Assembly: GCA_009845425.1 (NCBI GenBank)
Contig: VXZQ01000007.1
Span: 1 to 64,000, forward strand
Direction: 5' to 3'
Source: Holophagales bacterium
GTDB taxonomy: Bacteria; Acidobacteriota; Thermoanaerobaculia; Multivoradales; Multivoraceae
DNA: 64,000 nucleotides
How positions within the stretch are numbered: position 1 is the stretch's first letter; each line of letters starts with the position of its first letter. The notes beneath the pieces were generated by a model. It was not told where the DNA came from, did not search any database, and saw nothing but the letters and a program-made list of their open reading frames with translations. A program made the position numbers and the translations under genes. Shown piece after piece: positions 33,092 to 42,795 of the stretch.

Positions 33092-34570
33092 CTACGCCTC
33101 GGCCAGTTTGACCCACTCGAAGTCGCCCGGCTTGTGGTTGATCCGGATTCTCGGTTCGGCGATCCAGGAGGCGTAGTGGCCGGGCCGGAACTCCGGCTTC
33201 ATCAGCGACTCGATGAAGGCGCGGTCGCTGTCGTCCGGCAGCCACTCGTGCCGGCGCCGGGTCCATTCGTTCTCCGGGACGATCTCGCCCGCCGGCGTCG
33301 CGTGCAGGTCGCGGTAGACACCGATCTGCCGGTGGAAGGCGACGTGGGGCAGGGTGATCTCGAAGTTCACTCCGGTCTGCCGGATCGTCTTGTTCCAGCG
33401 GCCGACGCCGAGGTTGCAGTCGTCCGTGAAGTCGTCGCGCAGGCGGGCGTTCAGGGCGTTGAGCGCCGGGTGCTGGACGACGTGCCAGCCGCCGTTCGAG
33501 GTGCCACCATTCGACGGTTCGAGGATCCCGTAGGTGTCGTCCAGCAACCGGTGGTCGTCCTCCAGCCGGTGCTCGCGGAAGCGGCCCTTGAGCCCGGCGT
33601 TGAAGAAGTTGGCCGAGTTCGTGGACAGCTCGGAACCGAACAGGTCGAGGGTGAGCGAGTAGTGGAGGTTGACCTTCTTCTGGATCGTCGGCAGATCGAT
33701 CACGCCGAGCGCGCGCACGGCCTCGACATCGGTGGGGTCGTCCATGCCGGCCGCCACCATCGCCTCGCAGGTGCGCTGGACGATGCGGGTCACCCCGCTC
33801 TCGCCGACGAACATGTGGAAGGCCTCTTCCGTCAGCATGAAGCGGCAGGTGCGCGACAGCGGATCGAAGCCGGACTGGGCCAGCGACTCGAGCTGCATCT
33901 TTCCGTCGCGGTCCGTGAAGAAGGTGAACAGGAAGAAGGAGAGCCAGTCCGGCGTCTCCTCGTTGAACGCGCCGAGCATGCGCGGGGCGTCGGCGGAGCC
34001 GGAGCGGCGGCGCAGCAGCTCACCGGCCTCCTCCCGGCCGTCGCGGCCGAAGTACTTCTGGAGCAGGTAGACCATCGCCCACAGATGCCGCCCCTCCTCG
34101 ACGTTGACCTGGAAGAGGTTGCGCATGTCGTAGAGCGAGGGCGCGGTCTTGCCCAGGAAGCGCTGCTGCTCGACGGATGCCGGCTCGGTGTCGCCCTGGA
34201 TGACGATCAGGCGCCGGAGCATCGCCCGGTACTCGCCCGGCACCTCCTGCCAGGCCGGCTCGCCGACGTGGTGGCCGAACGGGATCGTGCGGTCCTCTGC
34301 CTGCGGTGCGAGCAGGATGCCCCAGCGATAGTCGGGCATCTTCACGTAGTCGAACACGGCCCACTTGTCCGCTCCTTTCGACTCGACGCGGACCGCGGTG
34401 CGCAGGTAGACGTCGGAGGTCTGGAAGCCGTCGGGGCCCATGTCCATCCACCAGTCGATGTAGCCGGGATGCCAGCGTTCCAGGCCGCGCCGGACGCGGG
34501 CGTCCGACGCCAGAGCGACGTTGTTGGGAATCAGGACGTCGTAGTCGACGGTGCTGTCAAGCGTCGTCAT
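33092..34570 (-). CDS. boxB: Benzoyl-CoA 2,3-epoxidase subunit B
   Basis: 492 residues. Diiron oxygenase that epoxidises the benzoyl-CoA ring in the aerobic Box pathway. The N terminus DYDVLIPNNVALASDARVRR and ERWHPGYIDWWMDMGP are highly characteristic. Diiron ligands are visible in NLFQVNVEEGRHLWAMVYLL and in FMLTEEAFHMFVGESG. The reductase partner BoxA and benzoate-CoA ligase are not in this window, so electrons must come from elsewhere. Located 15 bp after boxC. Confidence 0.93.
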   Translation of the reverse strand: MTTLDSTVDYDVLIPNNVALASDARVRRGLERWHPGYIDWWMDMGPDGFQTSDVYLRTAVRVESKGADKWAVFDYVKMPDYRWGILLAPQAEDRTIPFGHHVGEPAWQEVPGEYRAMLRRLIVIQGDTEPASVEQQRFLGKTAPSLYDMRNLFQVNVEEGRHLWAMVYLLQKYFGRDGREEAGELLRRRSGSADAPRMLGAFNEETPDWLSFFLFTFFTDRDGKMQLESLAQSGFDPLSRTCRFMLTEEAFHMFVGESGVTRIVQRTCEAMVAAGMDDPTDVEAVRALGVIDLPTIQKKVNLHYSLTLDLFGSELSTNSANFFNAGLKGRFREHRLEDDHRLLDDTYGILEPSNGGTSNGGWHVVQHPALNALNARLRDDFTDDCNLGVGRWNKTIRQTGVNFEITLPHVAFHRQIGVYRDLHATPAGEIVPENEWTRRRHEWLPDDSDRAFIESLMKPEFRPGHYASWIAEPRIRINHKPGDFEWVKLAEA

Positions 34571-34585
34571 TGGTCGATTGCTCCG

Positions 34586-36298
34586 TCAGATGCGTTCGCT
34601 GTCGAAACGTGGTCGGCGGCCGGTGCCGTAGAGCCGGAGGGCCCCCTCTTCGCCGACCGCATTGGGGCGCTGGAAGATCCAGTTCTGCCAGGCGCTGAGC
34701 CGCCCGAAGATCTTGCTCTCGAGGGTCTCGGGACCGGGGAAGCGGAGGTTGGCCTCCAGGGCGGTCAGCGCGTCGGGCGAGAAGCTCGCCCGCTCTTCCA
34801 GGGCGATGCGCACCTCGTCCTCCCAGTCCAGGTCGTCGAGAACCTCGGTAACCAGTCCGGCCTCCTCAGCGTCGGCGGCTTCCAGAGGTGTGCCGATGAG
34901 CGCGCGGAGGGAATCGATCGCGTCCTCCCGGCCGAGGAACCGGGTCTCGAGGCGGGAGAGAGCATTCGGCGTCGGGAAGGCACCGAAGTTCAGTTCGCCG
35001 AGCTGGATGCCGGGCGCCGGCTCACCGTCCTCGCTCTCGCCCTCGAACATGTAGGCGCGGTCCGAGGCCAGCGCGAGTTCGAGCAGCAGGCCGGCGAAAC
35101 AGCTTCCCGGCGCGATCAGCGTGAACAAGCTGCGCGCGGTCAGGTCGAGGCGCTTGAGCACCCGTTTCCAGTACAGCAGGACCTCGCGCACGAACCAGTG
35201 TTCACGTTCGCGGTGCAGGAACGCGTCGAACGCGGCCACCGCGTCCAGGTCGCCTTCGGACTCGACGACGAGTTGGCCGATTCGGGTCTCGTTCAGGCGC
35301 AGGTGAAGCAGTGCGTCGTCCAGTTCCCGAGCGAGGACGAGAGGCCAGAAGGCGGCGCTCCCGACCAGTGCTTCCGGCGCGTCGCCGGGCGGCGGTTCGG
35401 TCGGGCCGAACACGGTCAGGCGGGCGGCGCCGAGCCCGCGGTCGAACTCGATGCGGAGTGTTGAGTAGCGGATCGAGTCCGCTTCGGGATTCGGCTCGAC
35501 CTCGGGCCAGACGGCTCCGGCGGGCTCCGCGGGTCGGTCGCTCGAGGCGGCGAGTTCCAGTGCCCGGGCCTTCGCGCCGTCGTCGAAGGACGTGCGGGGC
35601 AGCAGTTCGTCGACCAGGTTCCAGTCCACGGCGCGCCGGCCCTTGACGCCTTCCTCCAGAGTGCAGAAGAGGTCGGCCCGATCGCGGCGGACGCGGCGCT
35701 TGTCGAGCAGCCGGGTCAGCCCGCCGGTTCCGGGAAGCACCCCCAGGAGCGGCACTTCAGGGAGTGAGACGGCGGAACTGCCGTCGTCGGCCAGCAGGAT
35801 GCGGTCGCAGGCGAGCGCCAGCTCGTAGCCGCCCCCGGCCGCCGTGCCCCGAACCGCGCAGAGGTAGCGCTGCCCGGAGTGCTGGCAGGCGTCCTCGATC
35901 GCCAGCCGCGTCTCGTTCGTGAACTTGCAGAAGTTCACCTTCAACTGGTGCGAGGAGGAGCCGAGCATGCCGATGTTGGCGCCGGCGCAGAAGATCCGGT
36001 CACGGTCGGAGCGGAGCACCACGGCGTGGACCTCCGGGTGCTCGAACCGCAGCCGCTGCGTGGCGTCGTAGAGCTCGAAGTCGACGCCCAGGTCGTAGGA
36101 GTTCTGTTTGAGCTGGTAGCCGGGCCGGAGACCCGCCTGCTCGTCGACCTCCAGGGTCAGGAAGGCGAGCGGCGGCTCGATCCTGAGCCGCCAGTGCCGG
36201 TAGCGGTCGGGATGAGTGCGGAAGTCGATCGGCTCTTCCGCGACGGTTTCACCGGCCTGGTGCCCGGAGGGTCCGTCCGCGGTGGCCTGCTTGGACAT
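34586..36298 (-). CDS. boxC: 2,3-Epoxybenzoyl-CoA dihydrolase
   Basis: 570 residues from ATG 36298. Crotonase-superfamily enzyme that opens and cleaves 2,3-epoxybenzoyl-CoA. Recognisable segments: DFRTHPDRYRHWRLRI, DRIFCAGANIGMLGSSSHQL, GTAAGGGYELALACDRILLA and VSLPEVPLLGVLPGTGGLTR. The second half is also crotonase-like (SLFTLIAPGSCFAGLLLELA), as in known BoxC. First gene of boxC-boxB-sterol reductase; its start is 49 bp from that of the divergent transporter operon. Confidence 0.92.
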   Translation of the reverse strand: MSKQATADGPSGHQAGETVAEEPIDFRTHPDRYRHWRLRIEPPLAFLTLEVDEQAGLRPGYQLKQNSYDLGVDFELYDATQRLRFEHPEVHAVVLRSDRDRIFCAGANIGMLGSSSHQLKVNFCKFTNETRLAIEDACQHSGQRYLCAVRGTAAGGGYELALACDRILLADDGSSAVSLPEVPLLGVLPGTGGLTRLLDKRRVRRDRADLFCTLEEGVKGRRAVDWNLVDELLPRTSFDDGAKARALELAASSDRPAEPAGAVWPEVEPNPEADSIRYSTLRIEFDRGLGAARLTVFGPTEPPPGDAPEALVGSAAFWPLVLARELDDALLHLRLNETRIGQLVVESEGDLDAVAAFDAFLHREREHWFVREVLLYWKRVLKRLDLTARSLFTLIAPGSCFAGLLLELALASDRAYMFEGESEDGEPAPGIQLGELNFGAFPTPNALSRLETRFLGREDAIDSLRALIGTPLEAADAEEAGLVTEVLDDLDWEDEVRIALEERASFSPDALTALEANLRFPGPETLESKIFGRLSAWQNWIFQRPNAVGEEGALRLYGTGRRPRFDSERI

Positions 36299-36347
36299 CT
36301 GGTTGGTAGGGGAACGGAGTGCCGGTTGGTGAGTATAGTCACGCCTC

Positions 36348-37486
<1,139 letters not shown>

Positions 37487-37490
<4 letters not shown>

Positions 37491-38602
37491 GGGCGGCCGC
37501 CGTCGCGGTCGCCGCGATGCTGGCCGGCTGCGCACCGCGGCCGGGAGATGGGACGGAGCTCAGCCCTCCGGGTCCGGACGCGAACGACGGATCGATCACC
37601 GTCGTCTCCTACGGCGGTTCGTACGCCCGCGCCTGCGTTCTGGGCTACCACGAGTCATTCACCGCCGAGACCGGCATCCGGGCCGATCTGGAGGACTTCA
37701 ACGGCGGCCTCGCGCAGATCCGGGCCCAGGTCGAGGCCGGCGCAGTGCACTGGGATGTCGTCGATCTCGGCGTCGCCGACACCGTGACCGGTTGCGACGA
37801 GGGCGTCCTGGAGCTGATCGACCCCGCGCTGCTGCCGCCGGGTCCGAACGGCGAGGCGGCCGCGGACGACTTCCTTCCCGAGACGAACACGGAGTGCGGC
37901 GTGGGCACGCTGCTCTACTCCACGATCTACGCCTACAACCCGGAAACCCTGCCGGGGCCGGCGCCGACCACGATCGCCGACTTCTTCGACCTGGAGAACT
38001 TCCCAGGGCGGCGGGGCATGCAGCGGAAACCGGAGGCGAACCTGGAGTTCGCGCTGATGGCCGATGGCGTGCCGAAGGAACGGATCTACGAGTTGCTCGG
38101 GACGCCGGAGGGCCTCGATCGCGCGTTCCGGAAGCTGGACACGATCAAGGCCGACGTCGTGTGGTGGGAGGCGGGCGCGCAGCCGCCGCAGCTCCTCGCC
38201 GACGGCGAGGTCATCATGAGCACGGCGTGGAACGGACGGATCTTCAACGCCCAGGTTCTTGAGGAGCAGCCCTTCGTCATCGTCTGGGATGGTCAGGTCA
38301 TGGACCGGGGTCAGCTAGCGGTCGTGGCCGGCACTCCGCGCCTTGAGGACGCGCTGCGCTTCATGCGGCACGCCGCCCGCTCTGAGTCGATGGCGGGTGT
38401 CGGGAAGTACATCGCCTACAGCCCCGCGCGCCGCTCCGGCCAGGCGCTGGTCGACCGGCACGCGGAGACGGGCACGGACATGTGGCCGCACATGCCGACC
38501 AACCCGGAGAACATGAAGAACTTCCTGATGGCGGACTGGGAGTGGTGGGCGGACCACAGGGACGAGATGGAGGAGCGGTTCGCCGCCTGGCTGGCGCGAT
38601 GA
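37487..38602 (+). CDS. ABC transporter substrate-binding lipoprotein, PotD-like, copy 1
   Basis: 371 residues from GTG 37487 (overlapping the ATPase stop). Short signal ending in a lipobox, AAMLAGC, so Cys15 should be lipidated. Mature protein begins SITVVSYGGSYARACVLGYH and has the PotD/PotF-type two-lobe pattern with ECGVGTLLYSTIYAYN and NGRIFNAQVLEEQPFVIVWD. Many aromatic residues (W, Y) could form the amine-binding cage. Nearly a tandem duplicate of the next gene; stop overlaps that gene's ATG. Confidence 0.9.
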
Positions 38603-39717
38603 GGAGTTCGGGCGCAGTCGTTCTGGGCGTCGTCCTGGTCGCCGGTTGCCGGCTGGCCGCGGAGCCGCCTTCGGGTTCGGCACCGGGCGGTGACGTGGAA
38701 GAGCGCTCGATCACGGCGGTGTCCTACGGAGGCTCATACGCTCGCGCCTGCGTAAAGGGGTATCACGAGCCCTTCACGGCGGAGACCGGCGTTCGGGTTC
38801 ACGTCGCCGACTTCATGGGCGGTCTGGCCCAGGTTCGGGCGCAGGTGGAAGCGGGTGCGGTCCACTGGGACGTCGTCGATCTCAACGTCGCGGAAACCGT
38901 GAACGGCTGCGACGAAGGGGTGCTGGAGTTGATCGACCCCGCGATTCTGCCGCCGGGTCCGAACGGTGAGCTGCCCGAGGATGACTTTCTGCCCGAGATG
39001 AACACCGAATGCGGCGTGGGCACCCTGCTTTTCTCGACGATCTACGCCTACAACCGGGACGTCCTCACGGGGCCGGCGCCGACCCGGCTCGCCGACTTCT
39101 TCGACCTGGAACGGTTCCCCGGGCGGCGCGGTCTGAGGCGGTCGCCGGAGGCGATTCTCGAGATGGCGCTGATGGCGGACGGGGTTCCCAAGGAGCGCGT
39201 CTACGACGTGCTGAGTACGCCCGAGGGTCTTGAGCGGGTGTTCGGGAAGCTCGACACGATCAAGGACCAGGTCGTGTGGTGGGACACGTCCGCCCAGGCG
39301 CCGCAGTTGCTGGCGGACGGCGAGGTGGTCATGACGACGGCCGCGAACGGACGCATCTTCAATGCCCAGGTTCTCGAGAAGCAGCCCTTCGTCATCGTGT
39401 GGGACGGCCAGGTCCTGAACCGGGGCCAGCTCGCGATCGTCGCGGGTACGCCGCGGCTCGACGACGCGATTCGATTTGTCCGGCACGCAGCCCGCGCCGA
39501 GTCGATGGCGGGCGTCGGCCGTTACATCGCCTACAGTCCGGCGCGCTACTCGGCGGAGAAGCTAATCGACCGGCACTTCGAAACGGGCACGGAGATGTGG
39601 CCGCACATGCCGACGAACCCGGCGAACATGAAGAACTACCTGATGACCGACTGGCAATGGTGGGCGGACCACGGCGACGAGATGCTGGAACGTTTTACCG
39701 CCTGGCTGGCGCGATGA
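38599..39717 (+). CDS. ABC transporter substrate-binding lipoprotein, PotD-like, copy 2
   Basis: 372 residues from ATG 38599. Lipobox VVLVAGC at Cys17. Same fold and motifs as copy 1 (SITAVSYGGSYARACVKGYH, NGRIFNAQVLEKQPFVIVWD), with most residues conserved but differences in loops (FMGGLAQV versus FNGGLAQI; AQAPQLLADGE versus AQPPQLLADGE). Keeping both copies in one operon suggests two substrates or affinities for one permease. Confidence 0.9.
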   Translation: MRSSGAVVLGVVLVAGCRLAAEPPSGSAPGGDVEERSITAVSYGGSYARACVKGYHEPFTAETGVRVHVADFMGGLAQVRAQVEAGAVHWDVVDLNVAETVNGCDEGVLELIDPAILPPGPNGELPEDDFLPEMNTECGVGTLLFSTIYAYNRDVLTGPAPTRLADFFDLERFPGRRGLRRSPEAILEMALMADGVPKERVYDVLSTPEGLERVFGKLDTIKDQVVWWDTSAQAPQLLADGEVVMTTAANGRIFNAQVLEKQPFVIVWDGQVLNRGQLAIVAGTPRLDDAIRFVRHAARAESMAGVGRYIAYSPARYSAEKLIDRHFETGTEMWPHMPTNPANMKNYLMTDWQWWADHGDEMLERFTAWLAR

Positions 39718-39733
39718 GGGTCAGGGATCAGCC

Positions 39734-41011
39734 GTGACCTCCCAGGGATCTCCAAGCGTCAGCCAGCCGCCTGCCCGGCCGCTGTGGCGCCGGGCTCTGG
39801 GGCCTCGGCTGCGGGCAGCCGGTCTCGCCCTGCCGCTCGTCGCGTTCGTCACCGTGACGTTCCTCGGCCCCATGCTCAGCCTGCTGACGAAGAGCTTCCA
39901 TGATCCCGAGGTCGCCGACGCGCTGCCTGAGACGATGGCCGCGTTGCGCGACTGGGACGGCCAGGGGACGCCGCCGGACGCGGCGTTCGCGGCCGTCGCC
40001 CGCGAGTTCGTCGCGGCGCGGACGGAGCGCAACCTCGGGCGTACGGCGAACCGCGTCAACCGGGTCGCGAGCGGTATGCGCAGCACGATCATGGGCAGCT
40101 CGCGGGAGATGGTCGATGCGGCTGCGGCTGCGGAAGCGGCCGGGGAGGCGACGGACGGCGCCTTTTGGCGAGAGACGATGATCGCCATCGACTCACGCTG
40201 GGGTGGCCCGGAACCGTGGCGGGCGCTCGAGGCGGCCGGCCAGCGGTTCACGGCCCGCCACTACCTCAAGGCCCTCGACTTCGAGCGCGGTCCTGACGGC
40301 GGCTACGTGCGCGCACCGGAGGTGTGGCGCATCTACGTGCCGCTCTTCTGGCGAACGTTCCTGGTCAGCCTGGGCGTCACCCTGCTGTGTCTGGTCATCG
40401 GCTATCCGGTGGCTCACATGATCGCCAACTCGCCGCCGAAGCGCGCCAACGCCCTGCTGCTACTCGTTCTGCTGCCGTTCTGGACCTCGCTGCTGGTGCG
40501 GACCACCTCGTGGATCGTGCTGCTCCAGAACCAGGGCATCGTGAACGACTTCCTGGTCGCGGTCGGACTGATCGGTGACGACGGCCGGATCGCGATGATC
40601 TACAACATGACGGGCACCTTCGTGGCGATGACCCACGTGCTGCTTCCGTTCCTCGTGCTGCCGCTCTACTCCGTGATGCGGGCCATCCCGCCCGCCTACA
40701 TGAACGCGGCCGTGTCGCTCGGGGCGACGCCGTTCCAGGCACTGCGCCGGGTCTACTGGCCGCAGACGCTGCCCGGCGTCGGCGCCGGCTGTCTGCTGAC
40801 CTTCATCCTGGCGATCGGCTACTACATCACCCCGGCCCTCGTCGGCGGCCAGAGCGGGCAGTTGATCTCGAACATGATCGCCTACCACGTCCAGACCTCG
40901 CTCAACTGGGGTCTGGCGGCGGCTCTGGCGGCGTTGCTCCTCGGCGGCGTGACCCTGCTCTACGTGGTGTACGACCGCCTGGTCGGCATCGACCGGATCG
41001 GGCTCGGATGA
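39734..41011 (+). CDS. Polyamine-type ABC transporter permease, PotB-like with a large periplasmic insert
   Basis: 425 residues from GTG 39734. One N-terminal membrane segment (LALPLVAFVTVTFLGPMLSL), then about 150 hydrophilic residues (about 52-195), then five membrane segments with the EAA-like loop YMNAAVSLGATPFQALRRVY. The usual PotB is near 280 residues, so the insert is an extra external domain of unknown fold, rich in Ala/Arg/Glu. Stop overlaps the start of the next permease. Confidence 0.88.
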   Translation: MTSQGSPSVSQPPARPLWRRALGPRLRAAGLALPLVAFVTVTFLGPMLSLLTKSFHDPEVADALPETMAALRDWDGQGTPPDAAFAAVAREFVAARTERNLGRTANRVNRVASGMRSTIMGSSREMVDAAAAAEAAGEATDGAFWRETMIAIDSRWGGPEPWRALEAAGQRFTARHYLKALDFERGPDGGYVRAPEVWRIYVPLFWRTFLVSLGVTLLCLVIGYPVAHMIANSPPKRANALLLLVLLPFWTSLLVRTTSWIVLLQNQGIVNDFLVAVGLIGDDGRIAMIYNMTGTFVAMTHVLLPFLVLPLYSVMRAIPPAYMNAAVSLGATPFQALRRVYWPQTLPGVGAGCLLTFILAIGYYITPALVGGQSGQLISNMIAYHVQTSLNWGLAAALAALLLGGVTLLYVVYDRLVGIDRIGLG

Positions 41012-41856
41012 TGGCCGGAACGGCAGTCAGTCCCGGCTATCGGGTCGCCCGCTGGGGCTACCTCGCGTTCTGCATCGCCGCGTTCGTCTTCCTGATCGCG
41101 CCGATCCTCGTGCTGGTGCCGCTCAGCTTCAACGCCGAGCCCTACTTCACCTTCACCGAGGGCATGCTGCGGTTCGACCCGGAGGCGTACTCGCTCCGCT
41201 GGTACCGCAGCATCTTCGACGGCGACGAGTGGACGCGCCCGCTCGCCAACAGCCTGATCATCGGCCTCTCGGCCACGGTCGTCGCCACCGTGCTCGGGAC
41301 CGCCGCGGCGCTGGGCCTTGCCCACCCGGCAATGCCGGGCCGCAAGATGGTCACGGCACTCCTCATCTCGCCGATGATCACGCCGGTCATCATCGCCGGC
41401 GTCGGCATGTTCTTCTTTTACTCGAACCTCGGCCTGGCGCAAACCCACATCGGGATCATCCTCGCGCACGCCGTCTTCGGCGCGCCCTTCGTCGTCATCA
41501 CCGTGAGCGCGACGCTGGCCGGTTTCGACTGGACGGTCATGCGCGCGGCCGCCAACCTGGGCGCGAACCCCCTCGTCGCGTTTCGCCGGGTGCAATTGCC
41601 GCTCATCCTCCCCGGCGTCATCTCGGGCTCCCTGTTCGCCTTCGCGGCGTCCTTCGACGAACTGGTCATCGTCCTGTTCATGGGCGGCCTGGAACAGCGC
41701 ACCCTGCCGCGCCAGATGTGGTCCGGCATCCGCGAGGAGATCAGTCCGACGATCCTGGCCGTCGCCACCTTCCTGATCGTCTTCGCGCTGCTGGCGTTGA
41801 GCACGGTGGAGTGGCTGCGGCGAAGGGGAGCGGCTGGGGGGCAAAGGGCGGCTTAG
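41008..41856 (+). CDS. Polyamine-type ABC transporter permease, PotC-like
   Basis: 282 residues from ATG 41008. Six hydrophobic segments (GYLAFCIAAFVFLIAPILVL and others) and the EAA loop RAAANLGANPLVAFRRVQLP. Pairs with the upstream permease to form the channel. Last gene of the transporter operon; an unrelated gene starts 123 bp downstream. Confidence 0.9.
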   Translation: MMAGTAVSPGYRVARWGYLAFCIAAFVFLIAPILVLVPLSFNAEPYFTFTEGMLRFDPEAYSLRWYRSIFDGDEWTRPLANSLIIGLSATVVATVLGTAAALGLAHPAMPGRKMVTALLISPMITPVIIAGVGMFFFYSNLGLAQTHIGIILAHAVFGAPFVVITVSATLAGFDWTVMRAAANLGANPLVAFRRVQLPLILPGVISGSLFAFAASFDELVIVLFMGGLEQRTLPRQMWSGIREEISPTILAVATFLIVFALLALSTVEWLRRRGAAGGQRAA

Positions 41857-41978
41857 GACCAGAAGTGAAGATCTGGCAGCCCTTGGCTTCCCGGAGGCGA
41901 GTCGGCGACGAGGGTCGAGGCCATGGGCCGTTCAGGTTGCAGTCGGTTCGACTTGGCCGTCCACGGCTTTCCGCATTG

Positions 41979-42752
41979 ATGCGAGAGGCCGACAGGTCTT
42001 CGGTGCACCCCGTCGCGTTGGCCCAGGTAGTCGTTTGGGGAGCGGGCGTCTTCACGCTCTTCGCGGTGTCCTACTTCGCGGTCTGGCTATCCAGGAATGT
42101 GGCTCTGGGAGCCCGCTACGTAACCCCGAACGACGGGGCGACACTTCAGGTAGCTGTCTTCGAGCCTGGCGGGTTTGACTTGCTTCCGACCTTCAGTGTG
42201 ATGGTTCAGGTACCGCGCCATCACTTCGTAGCGGACGGGCGGAGAGAGGACGCGTATGCCGCGAAGTCTCTGCCGATCGGCTGGGGCCGGACGATTCCGG
42301 AGCCGTTCATCGTGGCGTTGATGACGTATCTCGCGGCGCCCGGGCGTGGACACAAGGTGCTGGAGATCGGCACCGGTGCCGGCTACCAGACGGCCGTGCT
42401 GTCCGAGATGGTCGAGCACGTCTACACGATCGAGCCCGTTGAAGCGTTGGCGCAGAAGGCCGCCGCCACCCTCGGCGACCTCGGTTACGGCAACGTGACG
42501 GTGAGGGTCGGCGAACCCTCCGAGGGTTGGCCGGAGTTCGCGCCCTTCGACTCGATCGTCGTCAAGGGGCCAGTCGACCCCGTGCCGCAGCCGCTGATCG
42601 ACCAGCTAGCCCTGGGCGGGAAGCTTGTGGGGCCCGTGGGATCTCCGGAGGGGCCGCAGGTACTCCAGGTGCTAGAGAAGCTGCCTGACGGCTCGGTGGT
42701 AGTGAGATCGGTGCTGGAAGTGCACTTCCCACCGCTGACCGGCGACGACTGA
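41979..42752 (+). CDS. Membrane-anchored, diverged protein-isoaspartate methyltransferase homologue
   Basis: 257 residues from ATG 41979. A single hydrophobic segment (VVVWGAGVFTLFAVSYFAVW) near the N terminus should anchor it. The SAM motif is intact (VLEIGTGAGYQTAVLSEMVE), but the substrate-site segment reads GWGRTIPEPFIVALMTYL, where canonical Pcm has QTIS-P, and VVKGPVDPVPQPL replaces the usual VTAAP block. It may have changed substrate or lost activity. A canonical, exported homologue is at 46455-47258. No ribosome-binding site is apparent. Confidence 0.75.
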   Translation: MREADRSSVHPVALAQVVVWGAGVFTLFAVSYFAVWLSRNVALGARYVTPNDGATLQVAVFEPGGFDLLPTFSVMVQVPRHHFVADGRREDAYAAKSLPIGWGRTIPEPFIVALMTYLAAPGRGHKVLEIGTGAGYQTAVLSEMVEHVYTIEPVEALAQKAAATLGDLGYGNVTVRVGEPSEGWPEFAPFDSIVVKGPVDPVPQPLIDQLALGGKLVGPVGSPEGPQVLQVLEKLPDGSVVVRSVLEVHFPPLTGDD

Positions 42753-42764
42753 TCGGCGTCGTCG
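42743..42764 (+). terminator. Hairpin straddling the stop codon of the Pcm-like gene
   Basis: CGACGAC, an 8-base loop starting at TGA, then GTCGTCG: a 7-bp perfect stem at the gene end, next to a convergent ATPase gene. No U-tract; a weak terminator or mRNA-end hairpin. Confidence 0.35.
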
Positions 42765-42795
42765 TCAGAGTCGACACCGAGACCCTTCGCTTGGG

